Of a DNA stretch of 64,000 nucleotides, positions 45,945 through 60,904 are shown piece by piece. Made by a program: the position numbers and the translations under genes. Within the stretch, counting starts at the first letter, position 1; each line of letters begins with the position of its first letter. The notes beneath the pieces were generated by a model. The model was not told the DNA's origin, searched no databases, and saw only the letters and a program-made list of their open reading frames with translations. Source of the DNA: Diatrype stigma (Eukaryota; Ascomycota; Sordariomycetes; Xylariales; Diatrypaceae); the NCBI GenBank assembly GCA_022225965.2, contig JAKJXP020000050.1, forward strand, positions 1-64,000, in the 5' to 3' direction.

Positions 45945-47780
45945 TTGGTTGACTATACTTCTGACTCGGGAAACTGACTGTGTGTGGTATGAAGGGTCGA
46001 ATGGCATTATGGAGGAGAGGATGGGAAAAGAAAAAGAAAAATCAAGTAGAAGAAGTAAAGAAAAAGACGGTAAGCGTTTCAATCAGTGGTCGCTCAGTGC
46101 GGGCCGGATGTTTGGATTTCCCTCGTTCCCAGGTGAATCAAGCCCGGCCAAGGTGACACCGAGCAACAGACCTAGTCGGGTAGCAGCTATGAATAGCTGT
46201 TATACCTACCTAACTTATAACCTGCCTAGAACCTTGGAACCTAGGTACCTGGTATGATACTGCGGTTGTTGCGTCGGATTCATGCAGCTTGCCTCTTGGG
46301 CTTTCTGGGCGCGGAATGTCGAGACGGATTGCTAGCGGGGCCCGTCTGACCGCTGGTGGGGTGATTTGAATGACGTTGACGTCGATAGGTGCGCGTAGGG
46401 TTTCCTACGATCCCTAGCAGCTCCCTATGTACAGTAGTAATCCCTAGACTGCTGGAGCCACAGCAGGTGAGGAGCTATACAGTACCTAGGGATAGCGGGG
46501 GCGGGGTTATGTACGGGGTCCTGACTCTAGCCTGTAACGACCTAGTCTAGGCAGTTATGAGATGCTTTGGCGTTCTAGCCGTGCTTTGGGGAAGAGCTGT
46601 TTGGGAATGGGGATGCGATGGCCCCGATGGTGCTCCGGAGGGCCGGATGGGGTTGAGCGGCGCAGCAGAGTCTGGGGCAGTCGAATCAGCGTGGGCTCAA
46701 GCTCCAGCGTTCAGCCTTACTTGCATGATGCCCATAGATACATACATACCTAGTAGGCATGTTGTAACAAATAGATGTATGTCATGAATATCGCTCATTT
46801 TTCGGGGCAGGTGGATTGTAAGTTATGCAGACAAGCAGTTCTCCGTACCTACCTCCTATGAATAGCAGCACCCGGTACTTATCAAGTAATGGGACATGCA
46901 AGAAACAATAATTGGGACAAAGTGAGTCACACTGATATGTTGACGTGGGGTCCTTTTGAAGTTGAAGGGCTCCGATCAGCTTGGCGTCGTCGGAAATAGT
47001 TTCGTCTTTATTTAATGGAGATTACCAACTTGGACAAATAGGAAAGTTAGGGCGAGACAGGGATTGAGACTGGATCTCTTCGAATAAATGTTCGAGCAGT
47101 TTGGATTATCAATATACAATATATCAATCACGTTCCCGTCAAAGGACGAGACCAGCCATCCTACTAGGTAGATGTCTACATGGTAGGTATGTAGATATAT
47201 ACCTGTGACCTAGGCCTCCGGCTTGGATAATTGTGGAAACGCGAACCCCCTTCGGCTACCCCCAGATTTCTCGACCGAGGCTATGGGATGTCGTAGTCCA
47301 GCGGCCCGCCAAAGACATGTGTGTAGTGAAAGGGGTGGATGCTGATGATGTACGTATGGATATGAACTATACTACAATTGTAGATATCATAGGTGTTATC
47401 AGCCCCTGGTCAACTCCAAGCAATTAGCAGACTGGCTGCTTTTTGGCTTCGTATAATCCAATTAGCCGGCTCTGTCGTCATAGGGACCCCGTGATTGAAG
47501 GAAAGGCCGAATTCCCGAATTTCTAGCTCTTGATACCCGACTATGAATTGACTATTTCGGAATTCGGATTCCGGATGGCATAGGTATAGGTATAGCTGTC
47601 CCTGTCGGAGTGGAATCGTGATCGACCAATATCGTGAACACAGTGTCACATGCCAAAGTCGTCACCGAGACCCCCTTACTGCAGATATAGGTAACTGACA
47701 GCATCTGGAGAATACGCTTGCACAGACGGCAAGGCAGGATAGGACATACCCGACTTCGAATACCAGATAGGCTGTATTAT
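45945..47780. other. Intergenic region
   Basis: About 1.8 kb between the aminotransferase start and the syntaxin 3' end. It has several CCTAGG-centred motifs (for example ACCTAGGTA at 46239-46247) and no recognisable gene. Confidence 0.4.
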
Positions 47781-48981
47781 TCATATTATGAGGTCCCATA
47801 CTATCAAGAACGTGCACAGTCCACACGTCGCATAAAAGGTATATTTGGCCGTGCTGGGCTTTTCAGCCGCCTTCTTGAGCTGCTTGTTGCCGCCGCCTAC
47901 GTTTTCCGTGGTGTTCATCGAGTCGGCCACAAGCTGGTCGATATGCGCCGACTGGGTCGCGAGGTTGCCCACGAGTTGGGTTTGCAGCTCGGATATTTCA
48001 ATGAGCGACTTTTGCGCCGTCCTATATGAATCATGGCGCTATTGTCAGCCAAGGAGCGAGAGAGAGATAAAACCCCCCAATTGTCACAATCTCAGTTGCC
48101 GACCTACCTGACTTGGTCCAATGTGCTCTCGTAGTGCTTCAGCATCTCTTTGTTATCCTGCTCAAACATCTGGATCTGCTCCTGCGTGAGTCCCTCTGCG
48201 GGGTTATAAGGCGATGATGTCTCGTCTTGAGACACTGCCGCCTGGCTCGAAGTCGTCGTCGTCGGTTTGAGGTCTGCCGAGCTGGCCGCCAGCGATGAGG
48301 ACAATTCGGGGGCGCGGGCCTTCGCCAGCACGCTCCTGTTCTTCTCCATCTCTCTCGCGATCCGGATTTCCATCATGTTCTGCTGCGCCTCGACGCACTC
48401 CTGTAACCGCTGCCGTAGGAACCATAGTATGCTTTCCCGGTGTGTGCTGATCGTGGTCTCGCGTTCCTCGGCTGCGAGGTGCTCGGCGGTCTTGCTCGAG
48501 GGCCCTCCCCCGGCCGCCCATGCCCGCGCCAGGTTCAGGCCGCGTCCGTATTTCTTGCGGTTCAGGGTGAGCGCCGTCTCGTGCCGTACCTGCTCCGCAT
48601 CCACCATGTTCCGTATGCTCCCGTTCAGCGTCCGTAGCATCCGCTTCATCTGCGCATCGATCTCCTCGCGCTCGCGATCCGACAGGGGCCGCGACTGCTG
48701 GTCTTTGAGGTTCGAGTGGATGAGGTGCCTTCGGGGCTGCGCTGTCGAGAGATACGACTGTCGTATATTTCTAAGATCGGCATGGAGAGACGCAATGTTC
48801 GATCTCTAGGGGTTCGTGTTAATGTCCAAGCGCGTAGAATATGAGTCTCGTGTGAACTCACTATCTTGTAAGCTTCCTTCAGAAAGTCATCCAGGTTATC
48901 GAGACTAAAGCTCTTCCTCCTGGCAGGAGGGGCTTCATGGCCTTTGAGGAAGCCATTGAAGATCGGAGTGATGTCGGTCAT
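47781..48981 (-). CDS. UFE1: ER t-SNARE syntaxin 18/Ufe1
   Basis: Three exons, 48862-48981, 48108-48805 and 47781-48021, give 352 residues with introns of 56 and 86 bp. It starts MTDITPIFNGFLKG, the syntaxin-18 N-terminal pattern. The middle contains helical N-domain sequence (EREEIDAQMKRMLRTLNGSI) and a Ser/Thr linker. The SNARE helix runs about residues 245-320: QEQIQMFEQDNKEMLKHYES, then LIEISELQTQLVGNLATQSA carrying the zero-layer Gln, and HIDQLVADSM. A C-terminal tail anchor (YATCGLCTFLIVWDLII) ends the protein. Ufe1 is the Qa-SNARE for Golgi-to-ER retrograde fusion and ER homotypic fusion. The length matches the yeast protein (about 350). Confidence 0.93.
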
Positions 48982-50027
48982 CTTGCTAAGTGTCGTTATA
49001 GGTTGCTGCTTATCATGACAACAGATTACAGGCAAGAATTGAGTATCGGTGGTGTTTGCGAATTGTGTAGACGGTCCTAGCTACCTGTAGATAGTACTTG
49101 AGAAGTGTGATTATTAGGTCTATGCAGCAGGTCCAGTATATGCAACGCGTTGGTATGTCATGGCGCAGCTGCCAGCTTGCCAATTCCTCCAGTCGTCTGG
49201 AATATCTGGCACATTGGTTGGTAGCCACTCAAGTGCCTGCATCCGCCATTGAACTCAATTCGTGACGACACGGTACCTTTTAAGACAGCCACAATAGCTG
49301 TATGTATGTATATAAGGTCGGACCATGGCTGCTGTGGCTGTGCAAATGACCGATGTGGCTTCGACTACCTAGGTAGTGCAGGTGCCGGTTTCCTGACTGC
49401 CAGGCTGCGAGGCGAGGAGCTCCACCCCAGCGTCACTGAGTCTAGGTTAAACCTGAACGAGCTAGACTGTTAATTGGGCTCCGGATAACAGGCAAGCGGC
49501 CAACTCCTGCCGACATCGGTTCCAGTAATTCTTTTCTTCGCCTGCTATAACGAGCCGACAGCAACGGGTTTACTATGGCACTATGGTATATCTCCACTAG
49601 GGATTAGGGGATAAGGTAGTAGGTACATGTAGGTGAGAGGAACCCCACTGGCTACGGCCCGGAGCCGGTCCCGGTTTCCCTGGGCCGCCCCTGGCAACAC
49701 TGGGTCATATATATAGGGTAAGAGGCTATCTGCGCGGCAATAACGGCTGCCGTGGATACCAAATCAACCAGACACTCCTGCTTATTCCCGGTAAAAGTGG
49801 ATGGCGAACCTACCGCCGTATAGTCGATACCTAATCATGCCTCAGGTAAGCGGTCCGATGTCGTCTCCACACGTAAAAACGGTAAAGGATAGAAATGTAT
49901 ATCAAGGCCGAGACCGATATTTCGCAATGATTCGCTCAATGCATTCATATTCTCCCTACTGCTTCTGCTGCTTCTGTTTCTGCTGCTGCTCTTCCCATTG
50001 CTCTTCCTCGATCACTTCCCAGTACCA
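48982..50027. other. Intergenic, divergent promoters
   Basis: This holds the promoters of UFE1 (minus) and the DHA1 transporter (plus). A 12-bp palindrome CTACCTAGGTAG lies at 49365-49376. No gene is evident. Confidence 0.45.
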
Positions 50028-51806
50028 ATGAGCGACCTTGAGAAACAACTTGAGCTTGAGCATACCCAACAAGATGGGCACGCGACCATTTCGTTACCGT
50101 CACCGCCACCGCCCGAACGGAGCCTGCGGCCTTCCTTAAAAAGCCAAGAACTGGCCTCCCCGTCCGGCGCCGGTTCCGAACGCCACTCCGTGGATACCAC
50201 CACCACCAACGACGACTCCGAAGATGATCTGGACGATGACCCAGAAAGCGGCGGCAACGTCGTCGTCGAGCCCGGGAACCTCGAGGCGACGGTGTCCCGG
50301 GCCTCGAGCGGTCCTCCTTACAGCGTCTTCTCGCCCTCCATGAAATGGTGGATCGTGGCTATGAACTGCTTTTCCGCCTTCATCTCCCCCATCACCGCCA
50401 ACATCTACTTCCCGGCCATCCCCCGCCTGGCCGAGAGCCTGGGGGTCACCGTGGGCCAGATCAACTTGACCTTGACTACGTATACCGTCATGCAGGGTCT
50501 GGCGCCGACCATCTTCGGCGACTTCGGCGATGCGGCCGGGAGGCGTCCGGCTTTCATCATCGCCTTCACCATCTACCTGGGCGCGAACATCGGTCTCGCC
50601 TTGCAGCGTAACTACGCCGCCCTGCTCGTCCTACGGATGGTGCAGAGCGGCGGCAGCAGTGGTACCATCGCCCTGTCGTATGCCGTGGTGTCGGACATAG
50701 CCCCCAGTTCGGAAAGGGGGAAGTACATGGGTATCGTCGGCGCCGGTCTTACCATGGGTCCTGCTATCGGCCCCATCATTGGAGGGCTGCTGTCGCAGTA
50801 TATGGACTGGCCCTCCATCTTTTGGTTCCTCACTATAATCACCGTCTGTTTCCTCGTCCCCTATATCCTGACGATCCCCGAGACCGGGCGGAAGGTCGTC
50901 GGGAATGGTTCGATCCCGCCTCAAGGCTGGAACAAAACTCTCTTGGACCACATACGGCTCCGGCGGCAGCCCCCGGATGGATCTGAGGCTCCTCCGGAAA
51001 AGCGGAAAGTGAAGTTGCCCAATCCATTCCACACTCTCGCCATCGTGCTCCAGAAGGACATGGCTATGATCCTATTCTACAACGCACTCCTCTACGTCGG
51101 GTTCATGATGGTGACGATCACCCTTTCATCCCAGTTTGAGGAGATCTATGGTTTCAACCAGCTGCAGCTCGGGCTCTGCTACCTGCCCCTCGGGCTAGGA
51201 ACTACCATTGCCTCTGTCGGTTCCGGTTTCGTCCTGGATTGGAATTATCGACGTGTGGCAAAGAAGCTGGGGGTCTCGCTAGATCGCAAGCGGGGACACG
51301 ACTTCAGAGATTTCCCGATAGAAAAGGTTCGGCTTCAGATAATCTATTTCCAGCTCGTCATAGGGACCATCGCCTACCTCGGCTGGGCCTGGTCCTTGCA
51401 CCTGGAGATCTTTGTCGCCGTGCCCCTGGTGATGACGTTCTTTATTGGATTTTCCATCACCGGCTCCTTCTCCGTCCTGAACATATTGATTGTCGACCTG
51501 TATCCCGAGTCGCCCGCCACGGCTACTGCTGCGAACAACCTGGTTCGGTGCTCGTTCGGGGCGATATTTACCGCCCTCATCGAGAACATGATCGAGGGAA
51601 TGGGTCGCGGTTGGGCTTTCACGTTCCTGGCTTTGCTGTTTTCTTGCTTCTCGCCCATACTCTGGGTCATCCAGACGCACGGGCCGAGGTTCAGAGAAGA
51701 ACGGAGGCAGAGGATGCTGCGAGCCGCGGAGAAGAAGGAGGCAGCACTGAAAGAAAAGGCCGGCGGTCCCGCGGAGGGTGGTGTTGTTGATAACACACAC
51801 TCCTAA
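50028..51806 (+). CDS. MFS transporter, DHA1 (drug:H+ antiporter, 12 TM) family
   Basis: A single exon encodes 592 residues from MSDLEKQLELEHTQQDG; an in-frame codon 30 bp upstream is less likely as the start. A long acidic Ser-rich N-terminus is followed by twelve hydrophobic segments split by a central cytosolic loop (about residues 300-340, QPPDGSEAPPEKRKVKLPNP). MFS motif A is seen as GDFGDAAGRRPAF after helix 2, and RMVQSGGSSGTIALSYAVVS plus GAGLTMGPAIGPIIGGLLS correspond to the antiporter motif C region. This resembles Qdr/Dtr1/Tpo-type fungal exporters of drugs, polyamines or organic acids. The substrate is unknown. It sits at the plasma membrane. The gene is intact. Confidence 0.9.
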   Translation: MSDLEKQLELEHTQQDGHATISLPSPPPPERSLRPSLKSQELASPSGAGSERHSVDTTTTNDDSEDDLDDDPESGGNVVVEPGNLEATVSRASSGPPYSVFSPSMKWWIVAMNCFSAFISPITANIYFPAIPRLAESLGVTVGQINLTLTTYTVMQGLAPTIFGDFGDAAGRRPAFIIAFTIYLGANIGLALQRNYAALLVLRMVQSGGSSGTIALSYAVVSDIAPSSERGKYMGIVGAGLTMGPAIGPIIGGLLSQYMDWPSIFWFLTIITVCFLVPYILTIPETGRKVVGNGSIPPQGWNKTLLDHIRLRRQPPDGSEAPPEKRKVKLPNPFHTLAIVLQKDMAMILFYNALLYVGFMMVTITLSSQFEEIYGFNQLQLGLCYLPLGLGTTIASVGSGFVLDWNYRRVAKKLGVSLDRKRGHDFRDFPIEKVRLQIIYFQLVIGTIAYLGWAWSLHLEIFVAVPLVMTFFIGFSITGSFSVLNILIVDLYPESPATATAANNLVRCSFGAIFTALIENMIEGMGRGWAFTFLALLFSCFSPILWVIQTHGPRFREERRQRMLRAAEKKEAALKEKAGGPAEGGVVDNTHS

Positions 51807-52470
51807 ACCAACAATACCTCCGCCTTCGTGAGACTCAGCCGGCGAGGAAGAGGGAGGGGAGTAGGGAGGCAACGTTGACGATACACTAATGAGCATACGA
51901 GTTCCGAATTAGAACATGTTGTTTTCACGAGATAGATAAATGCTCTTTACTAGATAGACCATGGCGTTAATGGTGGCTGGACACCAGCTGCTTGCTTCCA
52001 TAGACTCGGTCGCAACCGTGCGGCTTCGAAACCCAATTAGAAGTAATGTTTTATTCCAGAGTTTCCACACAGTTAACTGCTTATGGATAATGCTTGGTTT
52101 CACTCAGGTGCAGTCTAATCAAGTACCTAATCCCTACCTCCATCTAGCAGTGAAGGTTACTATGTAGTTTAGTATATGCATCCTAGTGACGATGACACCC
52201 ATACTCGAGTAATATAGATTGTAATACATCTAGCCACGAGAACGCCCTGCCTCCTATAAACGATGAAGACAACATAATTTCATCTGCATATCGTACATAT
52301 ATCTAACCAACTAGCCTACCTACCAGCCTGCCCCGTGTCGCTCAGGACTACCTAATGCACCTGACTGAGCAACCCCTTACGTACTTGCTTACGCCTTCTA
52401 GTTCTACCTGCCCTATATAAACCGAACCAGTCGCCTGGGTATGTGCCTACCGCCTTTCCCAACTACCTTC
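51807..52470. other. Intergenic, convergent 3' ends
   Basis: It lies between the DHA1 transporter (plus) and the kinase/propeller gene (minus). No gene is evident; pyrimidine-rich CTACCTACC motifs occur near 52310-52400. Confidence 0.45.
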
Positions 52471-56532
<4,062 letters not shown>

Positions 56533-57017
56533 GCTACAATAGCAGTACCGGTAATACTGCAGGTGATATAATGTTTAAGAGGGTGTGATTGACTCCCAAC
56601 CACCATTTTGTCATTGTGTGGTTACGTGGTGAAACCACCAATCCCCTCGAGGCTCGGTTGGAGCCGAAGCTTTTACAGCAATAGGATGAAACACACTGCG
56701 GCTCTTAAGCGGCTGTGGCGGAGTCGCGAGCTGGCGGGAACCGAGATCTGCTGGAATCGTTTATCGTAAAGCAAAGCCCCCAATAGGCCGAGTCTCCGAT
56801 CTCCTTGATTCGTCCCGAACGGAGGCAGGACGATCAACCTCGCGCCAATTTAGGACGGAGGTGCATATGTGGCTGGCCCAGCTGAGGCCTCTCAATACAA
56901 CGCTGATCTTAGAAGCAGGCGGTTGTGAACTCGGCTTGCCATATGTGAATTATGTATACATTTGTTCTATCTCTGTAGCGAAGATGGGCCCGGGATTCCC
57001 GACACGGCAATTTCTTA
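56533..57017. other. Intergenic region between kinase/propeller and CorA-like genes
   Basis: It holds the promoter of the kinase/propeller gene and the 3' end region of the CorA-like gene, both minus strand. No gene is evident. Confidence 0.45.
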
Positions 57018-58640
57018 TCAAATTGGCAATCTTTGGAGTTCGGTAGCACCAGCTTGATCCTTCAGCGAGAACCGCCTCGATAAGTGCCTCCAATCACTCA
57101 GGTGAACTCTCGGGGCGAGCCGAGTGAACAGCTTACCGTCACGCTTGAGCATACAGTAGTACGAGGCGAAAGTGGCAGCTGTCAGTAGAACTGCCGATAC
57201 TACAAAAATCCAAACCATGGGTGAGCCGACAATACGGCCACTATCGTTGTCCAAGTCGAAGAAATTCATGCCGAAGAAGGTCTAGTGGTATATATATATT
57301 AGTACGAGACTTAGGGAACGTCACTGTGTCACCATTTTCATTCGACTTACAGCTACGAATGATGAAGGGAGATAGAATAATGTCAGCATCGTGATGAACA
57401 CAGCGGACTTATTAAGTTGCAAGATAGTTCCGTTCTGTTCCTTGGCTACCACCTGGTCACGGAACGATAGCGTGTCGGATAGGAGGCTCGCCGTTGCTTG
57501 AGTGCGCTGCTGCAGGTATGTTGCGGTACGAGAATATGCTCTGCAATTACTGTACTGATTCCTGAGTTGGATGGTGAGTTGGCGTGTCTCGAGAGGAAGC
57601 GCCCTCAGCTGCGGATGCTCATCCAGAAGTACGTAGAGCTCCTTCAAGGTGTCGATCGCATGACCCAAGATTGCAGACACTTTAAGGAAGCGATTTTGAA
57701 GGCTGACGAGAGCGCTCAAATTATCGTAGCCGATGCGCAGTTCTTTATCGATGTAAGTTGAGAATGTAGTTCCAGACTAGATAGACAAGAATTAATTCAG
57801 TGCAATTCTCAGCAGCATGAGATGAGATGGACGGACTATTGGCAGGAACTCGCGCTCCATGTAGGCGATATACTGTCTCCAAGCTGGGAAGTAAGTGGAA
57901 AACACAAGTTCGTGAAGCCAGAACGGCCCCTTCCCTGTGTCGTGGCCGCCGGTGAGGTACTGTTCGGCCTTTTGGTGTGCTAGGGAATTTGCTACGGGGC
58001 TGAACAACACGAATGTGCTTTGCCCTGTGTGAACATTGTAGCAGTGGTAGACGGCGCTCTGTCGCATAGCCCATCGATCCTCACTTTCCTTGAACTCAGG
58101 ATAGCGTAGGGTGTAGGCAATCTCTAAGCTGTTCTTAGACACCAGTTCAGTGAGATTAGTTGGGGGCGGGCTCACCAATACGAGATCCATCAATGTTCTG
58201 CGTGTATGGGTAGCAGAATGCCTCCTCACAATCCATATTACGGTTATAGAAGCAAGATGGTAAGCTCCAAAATGAAGAGCCCATGTCATGTTCGACGGCA
58301 ATGCGATCGAGCATGGCCTTGGTGACCTGCAGCGGTCTCCAGGAGTTCCGCTGGCTTATCGATCTGAAATTGGTTAATAAGGGGCTGCACCTATCGTAAA
58401 GCCAAGGGAGGGCTAGGAGTATCTAGATGAGTAGATCCAGATACATACATGAAGCGACAGCCGTAGGTTTGGTTCTCGGGGTTGTCGAAGAACTCGCCGA
58501 GGTCTTCAAGCCGCGAAAATTGGCATGATCGTGTCGGCGATCGGCCTTGGGTAGTGGGTGGGAGCGTATCGATGAGCTTCACTGACTCGGAGACAGTCTC
58601 CACGTAACATCCCTTCAGCATTTTAGCATCCATAAGAATC
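57018..58640 (-). CDS. CorA-like membrane protein (5' end unresolved)
   Basis: Five exons join in frame: 58449-58640, 58176-58363, 57837-58123, 57351-57776 and 57018-57281, with introns of 85, 52, 60 and 69 bp. The N-terminal part (RNSWRPLQVTKAMLDRIAVE, SSFWSLPSCFYNRN, IAYTLRYPEFKESEDRWAMR, STYFPAWRQYIAYMEREFLP) is the soluble domain common in fungal CorA-like proteins. The long helix follows (DTLSFRDQVVAKEQNGTILQ). The first membrane helix (FITMLTLFYLPSSFVA) runs into TFFGMNFFDLD, holding the GMN motif of CorA Mg2+ channels, and a second helix (WIFVVSAVLLTAATFASYYC) ends it. Transport is not proven for this family. The first exon starts at an acceptor, so upstream exons are missing from the model. 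Confidence 0.8.
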
Positions 58641-59441
58641 CTGATGGCGCGTCCGAATGATCAGAAAGGTCGATAGAAATCTAGAGGATCCCTTTTAAAG
58701 TTTTAAGCCGCAGGAATTGGGTCGTTGGTTGATATGAGTATGAATGACTATTTGAATAGGTACAACTAGTAGTAGTTAAGACATGCGAATACGATGTTGT
58801 ATTGTATTGTACAGTGAAAATTCTCCGACACATTCCAATGCCCTGAGCTGAAATGCTCTCCAGTACCCCGGGTACTTCAAAACACTCACAACGTAGAAAA
58901 GCCTTGTCGGTGTAACCACATAGGTGAGTGAATAAAATAAAAAACCGGCGAGGGCGTGATGACATTGGCAATATGCCCTGGCTGTGGCCGCTGTGCTGCG
59001 CCCTGTTGGGGGCAACGGCAGTGCTGCTTTCGCTTTCTCCGCCGCTAAACTTGCCCGGGCCCTCCGATCTGCCCCCCTAGCCCAGTGCTGAGTGCTGAGC
59101 CAATTTCATGGGTCGCCTCTGTTCTTCTGTCCTTGGCCTTTCCTTCAACTATCACGAATTTCACTAATCATCGGTCAGTAAGTGGTCGCATATGGCCATC
59201 GGAAATCAACCTTACTCGATCTTCACCTATATCCCAAAGTCACGTCAGTCAGCATTCATTTTCATATCGTAATAGGGAGGCAAATGTGGGCTCACCTCAT
59301 CCACCTTCTCTGGAACCGTGAAACACCACTGGTCGTCTCTCATCTGCCTTTTCGGTTAATAAGGTGCTGCACCGACTTCATGGCATGGCATGGCATGACA
59401 TAGGCGCATGCTCTGCCTTCTTGATGGGACAGCTGGCTTAC

Positions 59442-59546
59442 TTGGATTTGGAAGTTTTTATGTCCTGGGAACAGCTGCTCTAATAGCTTCTGAAGCTTCG
59501 GCTTCTTGAGATAGCGTGCTGTGACGTTCTGCGTAGATCCGCTCAT
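59442..59546 (-). other. Possible 5' exon of the CorA-like gene
   Basis: A minus-strand frame begins MSGSTQNVTARYLKKPKLQK and reads LLEQLFPGHKNFQIQ before a GTAAGC donor. Its phase (0) does not join directly to the exon at 58640 (which needs phase 2), so either another exon intervenes, another frame is used (an acceptor-preceded frame with CLRDTKYERIYAERHS overlaps it), or it is unrelated. Confidence 0.3.
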
Positions 59547-60904
59547 ACTTGGTGTCGCGCAGGCATTTCAGCCGGTCGCTGTTTGGGAGGGGGGGTAGTA
59601 TTGTATCAATAACTGATATTTGGCAAGTTATCCTAAAAATGTTTGTTGCGAGTTAACTTGGTGGTTATGTAGAGCTGGCAGCCTCAAGGCCTCACCTTTA
59701 CATGACTGATTTGAGATACGTCAGCCATTCATGTTCTCATTCTACCTAAGCCTGCTAAGATCAGTTCACGTGAAAGGTGTTCAACGTCCCTGCGCAGGCT
59801 ACGACGAACGATAGGCCAAGAACGTTCTTGCCAGGTTGAAGGCAGCCCAACCGCAGCCCGATAGTGAGCCCAAGAGAGCTGCCTGTCCACAGAGCCCAGT
59901 AGCCATTATGAGGGGTCACAGGAATCAATCCGCTCCTATAGGACTTCGTTGTTTGGAAGCTTAGAGATAAGCATGGTAAAATGGAGGCAACAGTATCTAT
60001 AGCAGCTCGCTCATCCTGCTACCTACGTGCCTTGGCGCAGAGTCACTTGAGTTCATCAACTTAGGTATCATCTACCTACCTATACTCTGAACGGGGCGCC
60101 ATAAACTCACCGATGCGATAGGCACAAATACTGTAACTACGTCTTCTGGGGACGATTTTTCCATCGATGTTGGGAAGTGAGTGCTATACCGATATCAACC
60201 GAAACACAAGGTGGCATACGGCGTTAATCACTGATACAGTGCTATCCTGCAGCGTATATGATGGCTGCTAGGACCGATAGACGAGACATGCTACCACGTT
60301 ACACCCGAGAGGACTACAGTTCTACTATGTCACTGTAGTGCGGCAGGCCTCCGACATGCCTTGGAGACCTCATCCTAATACTCAGTAGGCTACTAGGTAA
60401 GTTCCGAGACCAACAAACGATGGTATGGAAAACAATGGCTTTTTGTGATATCTCGTTATATTACAACAACATGGTGATCAGACGACGTCAACGCAAAAGT
60501 CCGTCATGATGCTTGACAGTCTTGACAGAGATCGCAAATTGAACCCCGAGCTGGTTAGAGGGAGGTATTCCTTATCTCCCTCAGGCTGGAAAGTCTCGGT
60601 CTCACAATGAAGCGAATGGATGCCTTCCATGTGGGGGCTAGTTGTGCCTTGCCACACCCTTGGCTGACATGGCGCTCAGCCGCTCATAAGTGAGATGGTG
60701 CGCGGGCAGTCACCTGCGGCGGCGAGCTGCAGGGGAACTGAACTGAGCCTGCACCACCTCAATACCTAAAGCCTAGATGGATAGCCAACTACCTTGTTCT
60801 TAAGCTATCGCATTGCTTCAGCTTTGATCTATGAGACTGACCGCGCGACTCCATCTGTTCTCACAATGTGGTTCGTATAAACGGTGAATACCTAGTTACA
60901 CCAA
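59547..60904. other. Intergenic region
   Basis: About 1.4 kb between the CorA-like gene (minus) and the permease (plus), presumably with both promoters. A run of seven G lies near 59589. I see no gene. Confidence 0.4.
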
